64,000 bases of DNA. It comes from Litchfieldella anticariensis FP35 = DSM 16096. GTDB lineage: Bacteria > Pseudomonadota > Gammaproteobacteria > Pseudomonadales > Halomonadaceae. A program made the position numbers and the translations under genes. Positions 35,934 to 43,903 of this stretch are shown here, piece by piece. The stretch covers positions 171,534 to 235,533 of the forward strand of contig NZ_KE332391.1 in the NCBI RefSeq assembly GCF_000409775.1, given 5' to 3'. Numbering within the stretch: position 1 is the first letter of the stretch; the number at the start of each line of letters is the position of its first letter. Under the pieces are notes generated by a model. That model made no database searches, had not been told where the DNA came from, and was given only the letters and a program-made list of their open reading frames with translations.

Positions 35934-37331
35934 TCAGTGCTCAGCAGGCGGCAATGGCCAGCACGATGGCGGACCACGCCAGGTCTCATATGCCTTGGCC
36001 AGTTGCAGCACCAACCGATCGGCAAAGCGTGGGGCGACGATCTGTACCCCAATCGGCATGCCGGAATCGTTGAAGGCCGCATTCAGCGATATCGCTGGCT
36101 GTTCGCCCATGTTCCACGGCACGGTATAGACGATATGCTCGAAAGGGCGTTGAGGATCGTTGACCGGAGATGCCCAGTCGGCCGGGAACTCGACATTAGG
36201 GGTAGTCGGCGACAATACCGCATCGACTTCGTCGAATACCGCCTCGGTGGCTCGGCGTATGTTCATGGTCTGTTGGAAGCCACGCATCACTTCTATCCCA
36301 CTTAGACGTGCGCCGTCATCTGCCCATGCCAAGATCACCGGCAGTACCCGGGCACGTTCCTCGGGGGCCAATAACTCAAGCTCGTTCCACTGGCGAACTC
36401 TCCAGAAACGATCCAACCCATCGAGCATCTCACGCGTCATGACCGGCTCCAGAGACACCAAGGTGGCCCCTGCCGCTTCGAACTGCCTGGCTGCAGCCTC
36501 GACACCAGAGCGAATCTCCTCATCCAGCGGCAGGCCACATCCCGCTTCCATCATCACGCCAAGGCGCATGCCGCTGACATCGCAATCGAGATCCTGCCAG
36601 TCGATCTTCTCTGGGGGCAGGCGCATGGCATCACGGCGGTCGGTGCGTGACAAGGTCGACATCATCAGCGCAGCGTCATCGACACAACGTGTCATGGGGC
36701 CGGAGCAGCGCCCGACGTAATATGGATCGATGGGGATGCGCCCCAGGGTCGGTTTGAAGCCAACGACGCCACACCATGCCGCCGGCAGACGAATGGAGCC
36801 GCCTATATCCGTGCCCACATGTAGAGGGCCGTAACCGGCGGCGGCAGCCGCTGCCGCCCCCGAGCTCGAACCGCCGGGATTGCAGTCGAGATTCCAAGGA
36901 TTTCGGGTCAGTCCATGAAAGGAAGAGAGTCCCGACGAGAGCATGCCGTAATCGGGGCAGGTGGTCTTGGCCACCAGCAACGCACCATCTTCATTCAGGC
37001 GTGCGGCTGGTGGTGCATCCTCCATGGCAGGCGGATGCTCGCCAGCAAGGGTGCCATGCGGCACGGGTAAACCTTGCGTGGCAATCAACTCCTTGAGGGT
37101 GACAGGTACTCCGTCCAACATACCCACCGGTTCGCCGCGAGCCCAACGCCGAGAAGACGCCTGTGCCGCCTCCCGCAATGCCTCGGGGCGATACGCGTAA
37201 AGCGCATTGAGATGAGGTTCCCAGCGTTCGATATGTGCTATCAACGCCTCAACATATTCCGAGGGGGAAAGTGTCTTGCGTCGGTAGGCCTCGAGCAGTT
37301 GCGTCGCGGTGAGTGTCAGGCAGTCGTCCAT
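35934..37331 (-). CDS. Amidase signature-family hydrolase
   Basis: A 465-residue amidase. The glycine/serine-rich signature is NPGGSSSGAAAAAAAGYGPL at about 151-170, followed by VGTDIGGSIRLPAAWCGVVG, which together hold the cis-Ser and nucleophile Ser. The catalytic Lys is in VPVTLKELIATQG near residue 78. The family hydrolyses amides, nitrile-derived amides, urea derivatives or forms part of GatCAB; the lone gene and sequence argue against GatA. It lies 91 bp downstream of the GntR regulator on the same strand, and could belong to that regulator's unit, but the acid-sugar pathway does not obviously need an amidase. Confidence 0.85.
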   Translation of the reverse strand: MDDCLTLTATQLLEAYRRKTLSPSEYVEALIAHIERWEPHLNALYAYRPEALREAAQASSRRWARGEPVGMLDGVPVTLKELIATQGLPVPHGTLAGEHPPAMEDAPPAARLNEDGALLVAKTTCPDYGMLSSGLSSFHGLTRNPWNLDCNPGGSSSGAAAAAAAGYGPLHVGTDIGGSIRLPAAWCGVVGFKPTLGRIPIDPYYVGRCSGPMTRCVDDAALMMSTLSRTDRRDAMRLPPEKIDWQDLDCDVSGMRLGVMMEAGCGLPLDEEIRSGVEAAARQFEAAGATLVSLEPVMTREMLDGLDRFWRVRQWNELELLAPEERARVLPVILAWADDGARLSGIEVMRGFQQTMNIRRATEAVFDEVDAVLSPTTPNVEFPADWASPVNDPQRPFEHIVYTVPWNMGEQPAISLNAAFNDSGMPIGVQIVAPRFADRLVLQLAKAYETWRGPPSCWPLPPAEH

Positions 37332-37422
37332 GAAGCACCTTTAGCCAGATGATGGAGCACATGACCTTTAGCATGATACTTGCTGGAGATAGTCGCCATG
37401 ACGATTGCTGCAGCACGACGCT

Positions 37423-38130
37423 TCAAGTCAGGTTGTAGAGTCGGCGAGCCCGGTCAAGGTGGGCGCGCATCTCGTTAGTCGCCAATGCTTCGTCATGCAC
37501 CCTGATGGCAGAGAGAATTCGCTCGTGCTCCTCCAAGGTGAGATGCTCATTGCCTTTCCAATGCAGCAATGAGGCATGAAAGTTGGCCAGCCAGTCGAGC
37601 ATGGCGCGGCTCACCGCGGCGAAGATCGGGTTGCCGGTAATTTCAGCAATCGCGGCATGGAAGGCCATGTCAGTCTTGATGAACGCCTGCGCATCACGGT
37701 TCAACTCGGCGCGCTGCTGTTCCAGCAACCCTTCCAATGTGGCGATATCCACATCGCTGGCCATGCGCGCGGCGCGAGCTACCATTCCCACTTCGAAGAA
37801 AGCCCGAGCCTCCTTCAGATGTTCCAGCGACTGTGGCGAGCTGGAAAGCATGTGCATGGCGGTCAGCTCGATCTGCGACAGCACGCCCGACGCGGTAGGC
37901 ATGATCACTTTAGGGCGTTGCCCATGCTGTATCGACACCAGGCCAAGCCGTTCCAACGCCTGAGTTGCCTCGCGGATGGCCGGACGACCGACCCCAAAGA
38001 GTTCCATCAACTCGCGCTCTGAAGGCAAGCTCTCACCAGGGGCATATTCTCCATTGAGCAGCTTGGCATAAAGCCGATCGAAGACCTCGTCAGCTAGCTT
38101 GCGACGGGGGATTTTCAAGGCATCACTCAT
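37423..38130 (-). CDS. GntR-family regulator with FCD ligand domain
   Basis: A 235-residue FadR-type repressor. Residues 8-75 form the winged helix (RRKLADEVFDRLYAKLLNGE, then SERELMELFGVGRPAIREAT). Residues 90-230 form the all-helical FCD domain with the expected metal ligands: Asp and His in IKTDMAFHAAIAEITGN, and His residues in the last two helices (FHASLLH, RAHLDRARRL). Such proteins sense sugar acids or carboxylates. It is divergent from the apnO-type gene (start 38313), so its effector is probably an intermediate or substrate of that operon. Confidence 0.9.
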   Translation of the reverse strand: MSDALKIPRRKLADEVFDRLYAKLLNGEYAPGESLPSERELMELFGVGRPAIREATQALERLGLVSIQHGQRPKVIMPTASGVLSQIELTAMHMLSSSPQSLEHLKEARAFFEVGMVARAARMASDVDIATLEGLLEQQRAELNRDAQAFIKTDMAFHAAIAEITGNPIFAAVSRAMLDWLANFHASLLHWKGNEHLTLEEHERILSAIRVHDEALATNEMRAHLDRARRLYNLT

Positions 38131-38243
38131 GATAACGGGTCTCGGGACAAGGATCGACAGGGTCGCAGCATACCCAGGTGAGCACGAAAAGGTGATGTCA
38201 CTGCGACCAAAGTTGTGTTTGACATAATGGTCTCGTTATCATG
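38128..38243. promoter_or_regulatory. Paired inverted sites in the gntR/apnO divergent region
   Basis: CATGATAACG at 38128-38137 recurs exactly as its complement CGTTATCATG at 38234-38243. Each copy is flanked on the inner or outer side by GGTCTCG on the plus strand. The first copy overlaps the regulator's own start codon, the second lies 70 nt before the apnO-type ATG. Two matched sites in a divergent promoter region fit binding by the adjacent FCD regulator. Confidence 0.45.
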
Positions 38244-38312
38244 TCATCATACCAGTTGAACAACAAAGTTTCCCATAGCCGACTCACTTCCTTCGAAGGT
38301 GGAGATGAACAA

Positions 38313-39140
38313 ATGATCACAATTGCGTTGATCGGTGCCGGCGGCAAGATGGGCTATCGCCTGTCCCGCAACCTCAAGGGTTCGAACTTTTCGGTGAAGC
38401 ACGTCGAAGTCAGTGAACAGGGGCGAGCCCGTCTCAAGGAGGAGTTGGAGATCGAATGTCTCGATGTCGAGCGAGCCGTGCCCGGTGCAGACGTCGTCAT
38501 TCTGGCGGTACCGGACACTCTGGTCGGGAAAATCTCTCACCAGCTCTCACCGATGATGGAGTCCGGCACCATGGTCATCACGTTGGATGCGGCGGCACCC
38601 TTCGCCGGACACCTACCGGCACGTGATGACCTGACCTATTTCGTCACTCATCCTTGCCACCCGTCGATCTTCAACGACGAGACAGAGATGGAGGCCAAGA
38701 AAGATTTCTTCGGCGGCTATAAAGCCACCCAGCATATCGTCAGCGCGCTGATGCAAGGCCCTGAGGAGAGCTACGCGCTCGGCGAGGAAATCGCGCGCAC
38801 TATCTACGCACCAGTGGGCCGTTCCCATCGCGTCAGCGTCGATGAGATGGCACTACTCGAACCCGGGCTGTCCGAGACGGTGTGCGCCACCCTTTTGGCG
38901 GTGATGCGCGAGGCCATGGACGAGGTCGTCAGCCGCGGCGTGTCACAGCAATGCGCCCGCGACTTCCTGCTCGGCCATATGAACATCCTGGGCGCGGTGA
39001 TCTTCGACGAGCAGCCTGGTGCCTTCTCGGATGCCTGCAACAAGGCGATCGAAAACGGCAAGCCGCTGCTGATGCGCGACGACTGGAAGCGCGTGTTCGA
39101 GCGCGAAGAAATCGCCGAAAGCATCCGCCGCATCACCTGA
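38313..39140 (+). CDS. apnO: D-apionate oxidoisomerase-like dehydrogenase (PGDH_C family)
   Basis: A 275-residue NAD-dependent dehydrogenase. Residues 2-30 are the Rossmann start, ITIALIGAGGKMGYRLSRNL, followed by DVVILAVPD at about 63-71. The rest is the helical domain of the phosphogluconate-dehydrogenase C-terminal (PGDH_C) type, with FVTHPCHPSIFND at about 111-123. This architecture is that of ApnO, which converts D-apionate to 3-oxo-isoapionate. The assignment rests on architecture and on the next two genes, an RLP and a DUF1537 kinase. The ATG at 38313 has GGAG 8 nt upstream; the frame is open to 38241. Confidence 0.7.
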   Translation: MITIALIGAGGKMGYRLSRNLKGSNFSVKHVEVSEQGRARLKEELEIECLDVERAVPGADVVILAVPDTLVGKISHQLSPMMESGTMVITLDAAAPFAGHLPARDDLTYFVTHPCHPSIFNDETEMEAKKDFFGGYKATQHIVSALMQGPEESYALGEEIARTIYAPVGRSHRVSVDEMALLEPGLSETVCATLLAVMREAMDEVVSRGVSQQCARDFLLGHMNILGAVIFDEQPGAFSDACNKAIENGKPLLMRDDWKRVFEREEIAESIRRIT

Positions 39141-39149
39141 AGGTGCACC

Positions 39150-40415
39150 ATGAGCGAGCGCATCTACGCCACCTATTTCATCGAGACGCCCTATCCCGTC
39201 GATCGAGCCGCCGAGGTGATGGCCGGCGAGCAATCCTCGGGTACCTTCACCCGCCTGGCCAATGAGACGGACCAACTGCGCGCCAACCACGGTGCCATCG
39301 TCGAGCGTATCGAGCCACTGGAAAGTGTCGATGCTCCCTCGCTGCCTATGCGCCCCCTGCAAGGGGGCGGCGACTCACCACGCTATCAGCGTGCCAACGT
39401 CACTCTCTCCTGGCCGATTGCCAATCTCGGCCCGTCACTTCCCAACCTCATGTCGACCATTGCCGGCAACCTCTTCGAGCTCAAGGAGTTTTCAGCGCTC
39501 AAGCTCCTCGACCTGACGCTGCCGATGAGTTTCGCCAAGGCTTATCCGGGCCCCCAGTTCGCCATCGAAGGTACCCGACAGTTGACCGGCATTGCCGACC
39601 GCCCACTGATCGGTACCATCATCAAACCCAGTGTTGGCCTCTCGCCACAACAGACTGCCGAGGTGGTAGAGCAACTGGTCGAAGGCGGTATCGATTTCAT
39701 CAAGGACGATGAGTTGCAGGCCAACGGACCTCACAACCCGCTCAAGGCGCGGGTCGACGCGGTCATGCCGGTCATCAATGCCCATGCCGAACGCACTGGG
39801 CGCAAGGTCATGTATGCCTTCAACATCACCGGCGACATCGACGAAATGCGCGATCACCACGACTACGTGGCCAAAGCCGGTGGTAGCTGCGTGATGGTCG
39901 CCGTCAACAGCGTCGGGCTTTCCGGCGTGACACATCTACGCCGTCATTGCCGGTTGGCATTGCACGGCCACCGTGCCGGCTGGGGCCTGTACAGCCGCTC
40001 GCCGTACATCGGCATGAGCTTCATCGCCTATCAGAAACTGTGGCGCCTGGCAGGCGTGGATCACATCCACGTCAATGGTCTGCGCAACAAGTTCAGCGAA
40101 CCCGATGACAGTGTGATCGCCAGCGCCCGAGGCTGCCTGACCCCGATGTTCGAGCCACCAGCACCGGGATGTGAGGTGATGCCGGTATTCTCCTCGGGCC
40201 AGACCGCCCTGCAGGCCGTCGATACCTACCGAACCATCGGCAGCACCGACCTGATCTTCTGCGCCGGTGGCGGCATCATGGCCCACCCTGGCGGCATTGG
40301 CGCGGGAGTGCGTAGCCTGCGTCAAGCTTGGGACGCGGCCGTTCAAGGCGTGAGGCTGGAGGATTACGCCACCGAACATCACGAACTTGCCCAGGCGCTG
40401 GAGGCCTTTCGCTGA
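39150..40415 (+). CDS. RuBisCO-like protein (form IV), probable 3-oxo-isoapionate-4-phosphate enzyme
   Basis: A 421-residue RuBisCO-like protein. Compared with spinach RuBisCO, the site reads: Asn107 (N123), Lys159 (K175), Ser161 in place of K177, the carbamate/metal motif KDDE at 185-188 (K201, D203, E204), His274-Arg275 (H294-R295), His307 in DHIHVNG (H327), Lys314 of loop 6 (K334) and Ser349 (S379). It is thus catalytically equipped, unlike degenerate RLPs. RLPs beside ApnO and DUF1537 kinases act on 3-oxo-isoapionate 4-phosphate, either as decarboxylase (OiaX) or as transcarboxylase/hydrolase (OiaT); I cannot tell which. It lies 9 nt after the apnO-type gene and its stop overlaps the kinase start (TGATG). 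Confidence 0.88.
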   Translation: MSERIYATYFIETPYPVDRAAEVMAGEQSSGTFTRLANETDQLRANHGAIVERIEPLESVDAPSLPMRPLQGGGDSPRYQRANVTLSWPIANLGPSLPNLMSTIAGNLFELKEFSALKLLDLTLPMSFAKAYPGPQFAIEGTRQLTGIADRPLIGTIIKPSVGLSPQQTAEVVEQLVEGGIDFIKDDELQANGPHNPLKARVDAVMPVINAHAERTGRKVMYAFNITGDIDEMRDHHDYVAKAGGSCVMVAVNSVGLSGVTHLRRHCRLALHGHRAGWGLYSRSPYIGMSFIAYQKLWRLAGVDHIHVNGLRNKFSEPDDSVIASARGCLTPMFEPPAPGCEVMPVFSSGQTALQAVDTYRTIGSTDLIFCAGGGIMAHPGGIGAGVRSLRQAWDAAVQGVRLEDYATEHHELAQALEAFR

Positions 40416-41752
40416 TGGCAACCAATACGCCACTGATGACCTACTACGGTGATGACCTGACCGGCTCGACGGATGTCATGGAAGCCCTGAGTAGCCATGG
40501 CGTACCGACGGTGCTGTTCACCGCCATTCCTGATGCGTCCCAACTGGCACGCTTCGCCGACTGTCGAGCCTTCGGTCTGGCCGGCACCAGCCGCAGCGAA
40601 TCGCCCGCCTGGATGATTGATCACCTGACGCCCGCCCTTAAGTGGCTGCGTTCGCTGGATGCCGATTTCTGCCACTACAAGACCTGCTCCACCTTCGACA
40701 GCGCCCCCGAAGTCGGCAGCATTGGCCGCGCATTGGAAATCGGGCGCGACTTGTATGCTCAGCCCTGCGTGCCACTGGTGGTCGGTGCGCCCCAACTGCG
40801 CCGCTACACCGCCTTCGGCCATCTTTTCGCCGCCGCCCAAGGCAAAGTGCATCGCATCGATCGCCATCCGATCATGTCACGTCACCCGGTCACGCCCATG
40901 CACGAGGCCGACCTTCGCCGTCATCTGAGCCATCAGACTGCACTCGATATCGGTCTGGTGGACCTGATATCACTGACGGCGAACGACATCGATGCATGGG
41001 TCGACGATTGGCAGCATCAACACGAAGCACTGCTTTATGATGTGCTCGACCACGCCAGCCAGACGGCGGTGGGACGTCAGCTTTGGCGCACTCGCCGGCC
41101 GGAAGGCAACTTCGTGGTCGGTTCCTCGGGGGTCGAGTACGCCCTGCTCCAGGAATGGCGTCGTCAGGAGCTGATCGGCGCCCCGCCGGTTTTCAAGAAT
41201 CCCGGGGCCATGGAGCGCATCGCCGTGGTCTCCGGCAGTTGCTCCGAGACCACCGCACAGCAAATCCGTTGGGCCCAGGAAAACGGCTTCCGCACCATTG
41301 GCATCGAGGCAAGCCGCCTGGCCAATGAAGACACAGCCGAAAGCGCACGCAAAGAGTCGACTGAGCAAGCCTTGGCAGCTCTTCGCGACGGCCAAAGCGT
41401 CATTCTGTATACGGCGCTCGGCCCCGACTCCTCCGGCCGGCAACTCGACTCGGAACAGGCCCGGCATGGCATCGGCCGCGGACTGGGGCAAATCCTGCGT
41501 GAACTGGTCGTTCAAGAAGGGCTGCGCCGGGTCGTGGTCGCCGGCGGCGACACCTCAAGCCATGCCCTACATCAGTTGGGCATCCATGCCCTCACCACTT
41601 GCCTGCCGCTGCTGGAAACGCCGGGCTCGCCGCTATGCATCGCACACAGCGACAACCCAGTCTTCGATGGGCTCGAAATCGCCTTCAAGGGTGGGCAGAT
41701 CGGCACGGACGCCTATTTCGGCAAGATTCGTGACGCCGATTCAAGTGGCTAA
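40415..41752 (+). CDS. oiaK: DUF1537-family kinase, probable 3-oxo-isoapionate kinase
   Basis: A 445-residue acid-sugar kinase. The N-terminal domain begins TYYGDDLTGSTDVMEALSSH, the DUF1537 substrate-site motif (D-D-x-T-G). The C-terminal nucleotide-binding domain has AVVSGSCSETTAQQI at about 273-287 and VVVAGGDTSSHALHQLG at about 375-391, followed by the closing AFKGGQIGTDAYF. It is one of two DUF1537 kinases in the window; the other (50949-52256) belongs to the tetronate set. Adjacent ApnO-type and RLP genes point to 3-oxo-isoapionate as substrate. Start codon and preceding stop overlap. Its stop codon interlocks with that of the convergent reductase gene by 3 nt. Confidence 0.78.
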   Translation: MATNTPLMTYYGDDLTGSTDVMEALSSHGVPTVLFTAIPDASQLARFADCRAFGLAGTSRSESPAWMIDHLTPALKWLRSLDADFCHYKTCSTFDSAPEVGSIGRALEIGRDLYAQPCVPLVVGAPQLRRYTAFGHLFAAAQGKVHRIDRHPIMSRHPVTPMHEADLRRHLSHQTALDIGLVDLISLTANDIDAWVDDWQHQHEALLYDVLDHASQTAVGRQLWRTRRPEGNFVVGSSGVEYALLQEWRRQELIGAPPVFKNPGAMERIAVVSGSCSETTAQQIRWAQENGFRTIGIEASRLANEDTAESARKESTEQALAALRDGQSVILYTALGPDSSGRQLDSEQARHGIGRGLGQILRELVVQEGLRRVVVAGGDTSSHALHQLGIHALTTCLPLLETPGSPLCIAHSDNPVFDGLEIAFKGGQIGTDAYFGKIRDADSSG

Positions 41753-42630
41753 TCATGTTCCAGAATCTTGATCAGTTCAGGCACCAGCCGCTCGCTATGC
41801 CCTTGTTCGTTTATCTCGCGATAGAGCGCCTCGATGGACTCGGCCACAGGATGCGATGCGCCCACGTCCCGGGCCATGGCGTTGTAATAGCCAACGTCCT
41901 TGAGAGTATTGGCAAGGCTAAAGCGGAAACCCGAGGGGTCTTCGGCAACGATGAACGGCCGCAGGCGCTCCAGCACCACTCCACCGCCCCCTCCATTACC
42001 CAGTACCTCCAGGAAGACGTCATCGGCAATCCCTGCACGCCGTGAGGCAGCCGTGGCCTCGGACAACACCGCCGTGAAGCCCAGCGACACATAGTTGTGT
42101 AGCAGCTTGAGCTTGTGACCGGAGCCCACTGGGCCACCATGGGTGATGTGCTCGGAGAAGCTCTCCAGCAACGATCGGATATCACTAAACAACTCATCGG
42201 AAGCACCGACGATCAAGTTCAACCGTCCTTCGGCGGCCTCCTTGGGAGTACGTGTCATCGCGGCATCCATGAAGCGTCCGCCAGCGGCGGCGACCTTCTC
42301 GGCAATGGCTTCGGTCGAGCTGGGAATCGCCGTGGAGCAGTCGACGACAGTGGTACCGGGCCGCAATCCTTCGAGTACACCATCCGGCTCGAACAGCACA
42401 CTTTCCACCTGGGGCGTACCGGTCACGCACAGAATCACCACGTCGGAGCCCTCGGCAACCTCGCGGCCAGTCAGTTTGCGTACCGCCCCAGCCTCTAGCA
42501 GATCGTCAACGGGCTGGTTGCCCGGGTGATCGAGAAAGCTCAGTTCATGACCTGCGCGCAGCAGGCTCGAAGCAATACCGTGGCCCATCAGCCCCACACC
42601 GATCATCCCGACACGATATGTCTTGCTCAT
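41749..42630 (-). CDS. Beta-hydroxyacid dehydrogenase family (HIBADH/tartronate-semialdehyde-reductase-like)
   Basis: A 293-residue NAD(P)-dependent oxidoreductase, last gene of the 12-gene acid-sugar operon. The dinucleotide motif is VGMIGVGLMGHGIASSLL at about 6-23, the substrate loop VVDCSTAIPSST (about 111-122), and the catalytic Lys lies in GPVGSGHKLKLLHNYVS at about 166-182. Family members act on 3-hydroxyisobutyrate, tartronate semialdehyde, L-threonate or related acids. A second member of the family, LtnD, heads the same operon, so this one probably has a different substrate; reduction of a C2-C4 semialdehyde is possible. GAGGAGAG precedes the ATG at 42630. Confidence 0.8.
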   Translation of the reverse strand: MSKTYRVGMIGVGLMGHGIASSLLRAGHELSFLDHPGNQPVDDLLEAGAVRKLTGREVAEGSDVVILCVTGTPQVESVLFEPDGVLEGLRPGTTVVDCSTAIPSSTEAIAEKVAAAGGRFMDAAMTRTPKEAAEGRLNLIVGASDELFSDIRSLLESFSEHITHGGPVGSGHKLKLLHNYVSLGFTAVLSEATAASRRAGIADDVFLEVLGNGGGGGVVLERLRPFIVAEDPSGFRFSLANTLKDVGYYNAMARDVGASHPVAESIEALYREINEQGHSERLVPELIKILEHD

Positions 42631-42712
42631 CTCGTCTCTCCTCCCAATGGGTAAGCGTTCCTTTCTAAACACCCAGCAGTGGTTGGCACCGGGCAAACCC
42701 AGCCCTTCTGCC

Positions 42713-43789
42713 TCAGGCTCCGCCCAACACCCCGGCGATGGCCCGCCCCAGGGTCTCGGTGGTGCCGGTGCCTTGCAGGTCCGGGGTGATCACGCTCATG
42801 TCGCTGCGTTCCAGCACCGCTTCGATAGCATTGACGATTGCCTCGCCCGCCTCGACCTCCCCTAGATGCTCCAACATCATCGCCCCGCACCAGATCTGGC
42901 CGATGGGATTGGCAACACCTTTGCCTGCGATGTCCGGGGCACTACCATGCACCGGCTCGAACAGGCTGGGGTATTCCCGCGTGGGGTTGATGTTGCCGGA
43001 GGGTGCAATGCCGATGGTGCCGGTACATGCGGGCCCCAGGTCGGAGAGGATATCGCCGAACAGGTTGCTGGCCACCACCACATCGAACCAGTCGGGATGC
43101 AGCACAAAGTTCGCGGTCAGGATGTCGATGTGGTACTGATCGACCTCGATGTCAGGGTAGTTGGCCTTCATCGCCTTGACCCGTTCGTTCCAATACGGCA
43201 TCGAGATCGACAAACCGTTGGATTTGGTCGCCGAGGTCAGCTTCTTTCTGGGGCGTGACTGGGCCAGTTCGAAGGCGTATTTCAGCACCCGGTCGACACC
43301 GGTCCGCGTCATGATGGTCTCCTGCAGCACCACTTCGCGGTCGGTGCCCTCGAACGCTCGCCCGCCCAAGCGGGAGTACTCACCTTCGGTGTTTTCACGC
43401 ACCACCAGGAAGTCGATATCTCCCGGAACTCGTCCCTTCAGCGGGCTCTCGATACCCGGCATCAACCGACACGGGCGTAGGTTGACGTACTGATCGAAGG
43501 CACGGCGGAACTTGAGCAGCGAACCCCATGCCGAGACGTGATCGGGGACGGTGTCGGGCCAGCCCACCGCGCCAAAGAAGATGGCATCGAATTTCGACAG
43601 AATCTCGTACCAGTCATCCGGCAACATGTCGCCGTGTTCCATGTAGTAGGCGCAACTGGCGAAGTCGAAATGCTCGAACTCCAGCGGCAAATCGAAGCGT
43701 TTCGCTGCCGCCTCCAGTACACGAAGCCCTTCGGGTACGACTTCCAGGCCAATTCCATCACCCGGCAATACGGCAATCTTGTAGGTCAT
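42713..43789 (-). CDS. Tartrate/D-malate dehydrogenase-type enzyme (isocitrate/isopropylmalate family)
   Basis: A 358-residue metal- and NAD-dependent hydroxyacid oxidative decarboxylase. IAVLPGDGIGLEVVPEG starts the nucleotide site. The substrate Arg residues are in NLRPCRLMPGIESPL, VVRENTEGEYSRLGG is the family core at about 135-149, the metal Asp residues lie in LFGDILSDLGP at about 242-252, and EPVHGSAPDIAG at about 275-286 forms the NAD loop. It closely follows the tartrate dehydrogenase/DmlA group rather than leucine or TCA enzymes. In this operon it may oxidise a C4 or branched hydroxyacid; no step in the known tetronate pathway requires it. GGAGT precedes the ATG. Confidence 0.85.
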   Translation of the reverse strand: MTYKIAVLPGDGIGLEVVPEGLRVLEAAAKRFDLPLEFEHFDFASCAYYMEHGDMLPDDWYEILSKFDAIFFGAVGWPDTVPDHVSAWGSLLKFRRAFDQYVNLRPCRLMPGIESPLKGRVPGDIDFLVVRENTEGEYSRLGGRAFEGTDREVVLQETIMTRTGVDRVLKYAFELAQSRPRKKLTSATKSNGLSISMPYWNERVKAMKANYPDIEVDQYHIDILTANFVLHPDWFDVVVASNLFGDILSDLGPACTGTIGIAPSGNINPTREYPSLFEPVHGSAPDIAGKGVANPIGQIWCGAMMLEHLGEVEAGEAIVNAIEAVLERSDMSVITPDLQGTGTTETLGRAIAGVLGGA

Positions 43790-43903
43790 ATTCTTACTCC
43801 GGTAAGCGTCTTCCACGCGCACAGCCACCCTGCTCACAGGGCCTTTTCCTGCAAGATTCAAGTCGTTCTTGAAACTGAAAAAGTTGGCGAGCGAGGCCTA
43901 TTT

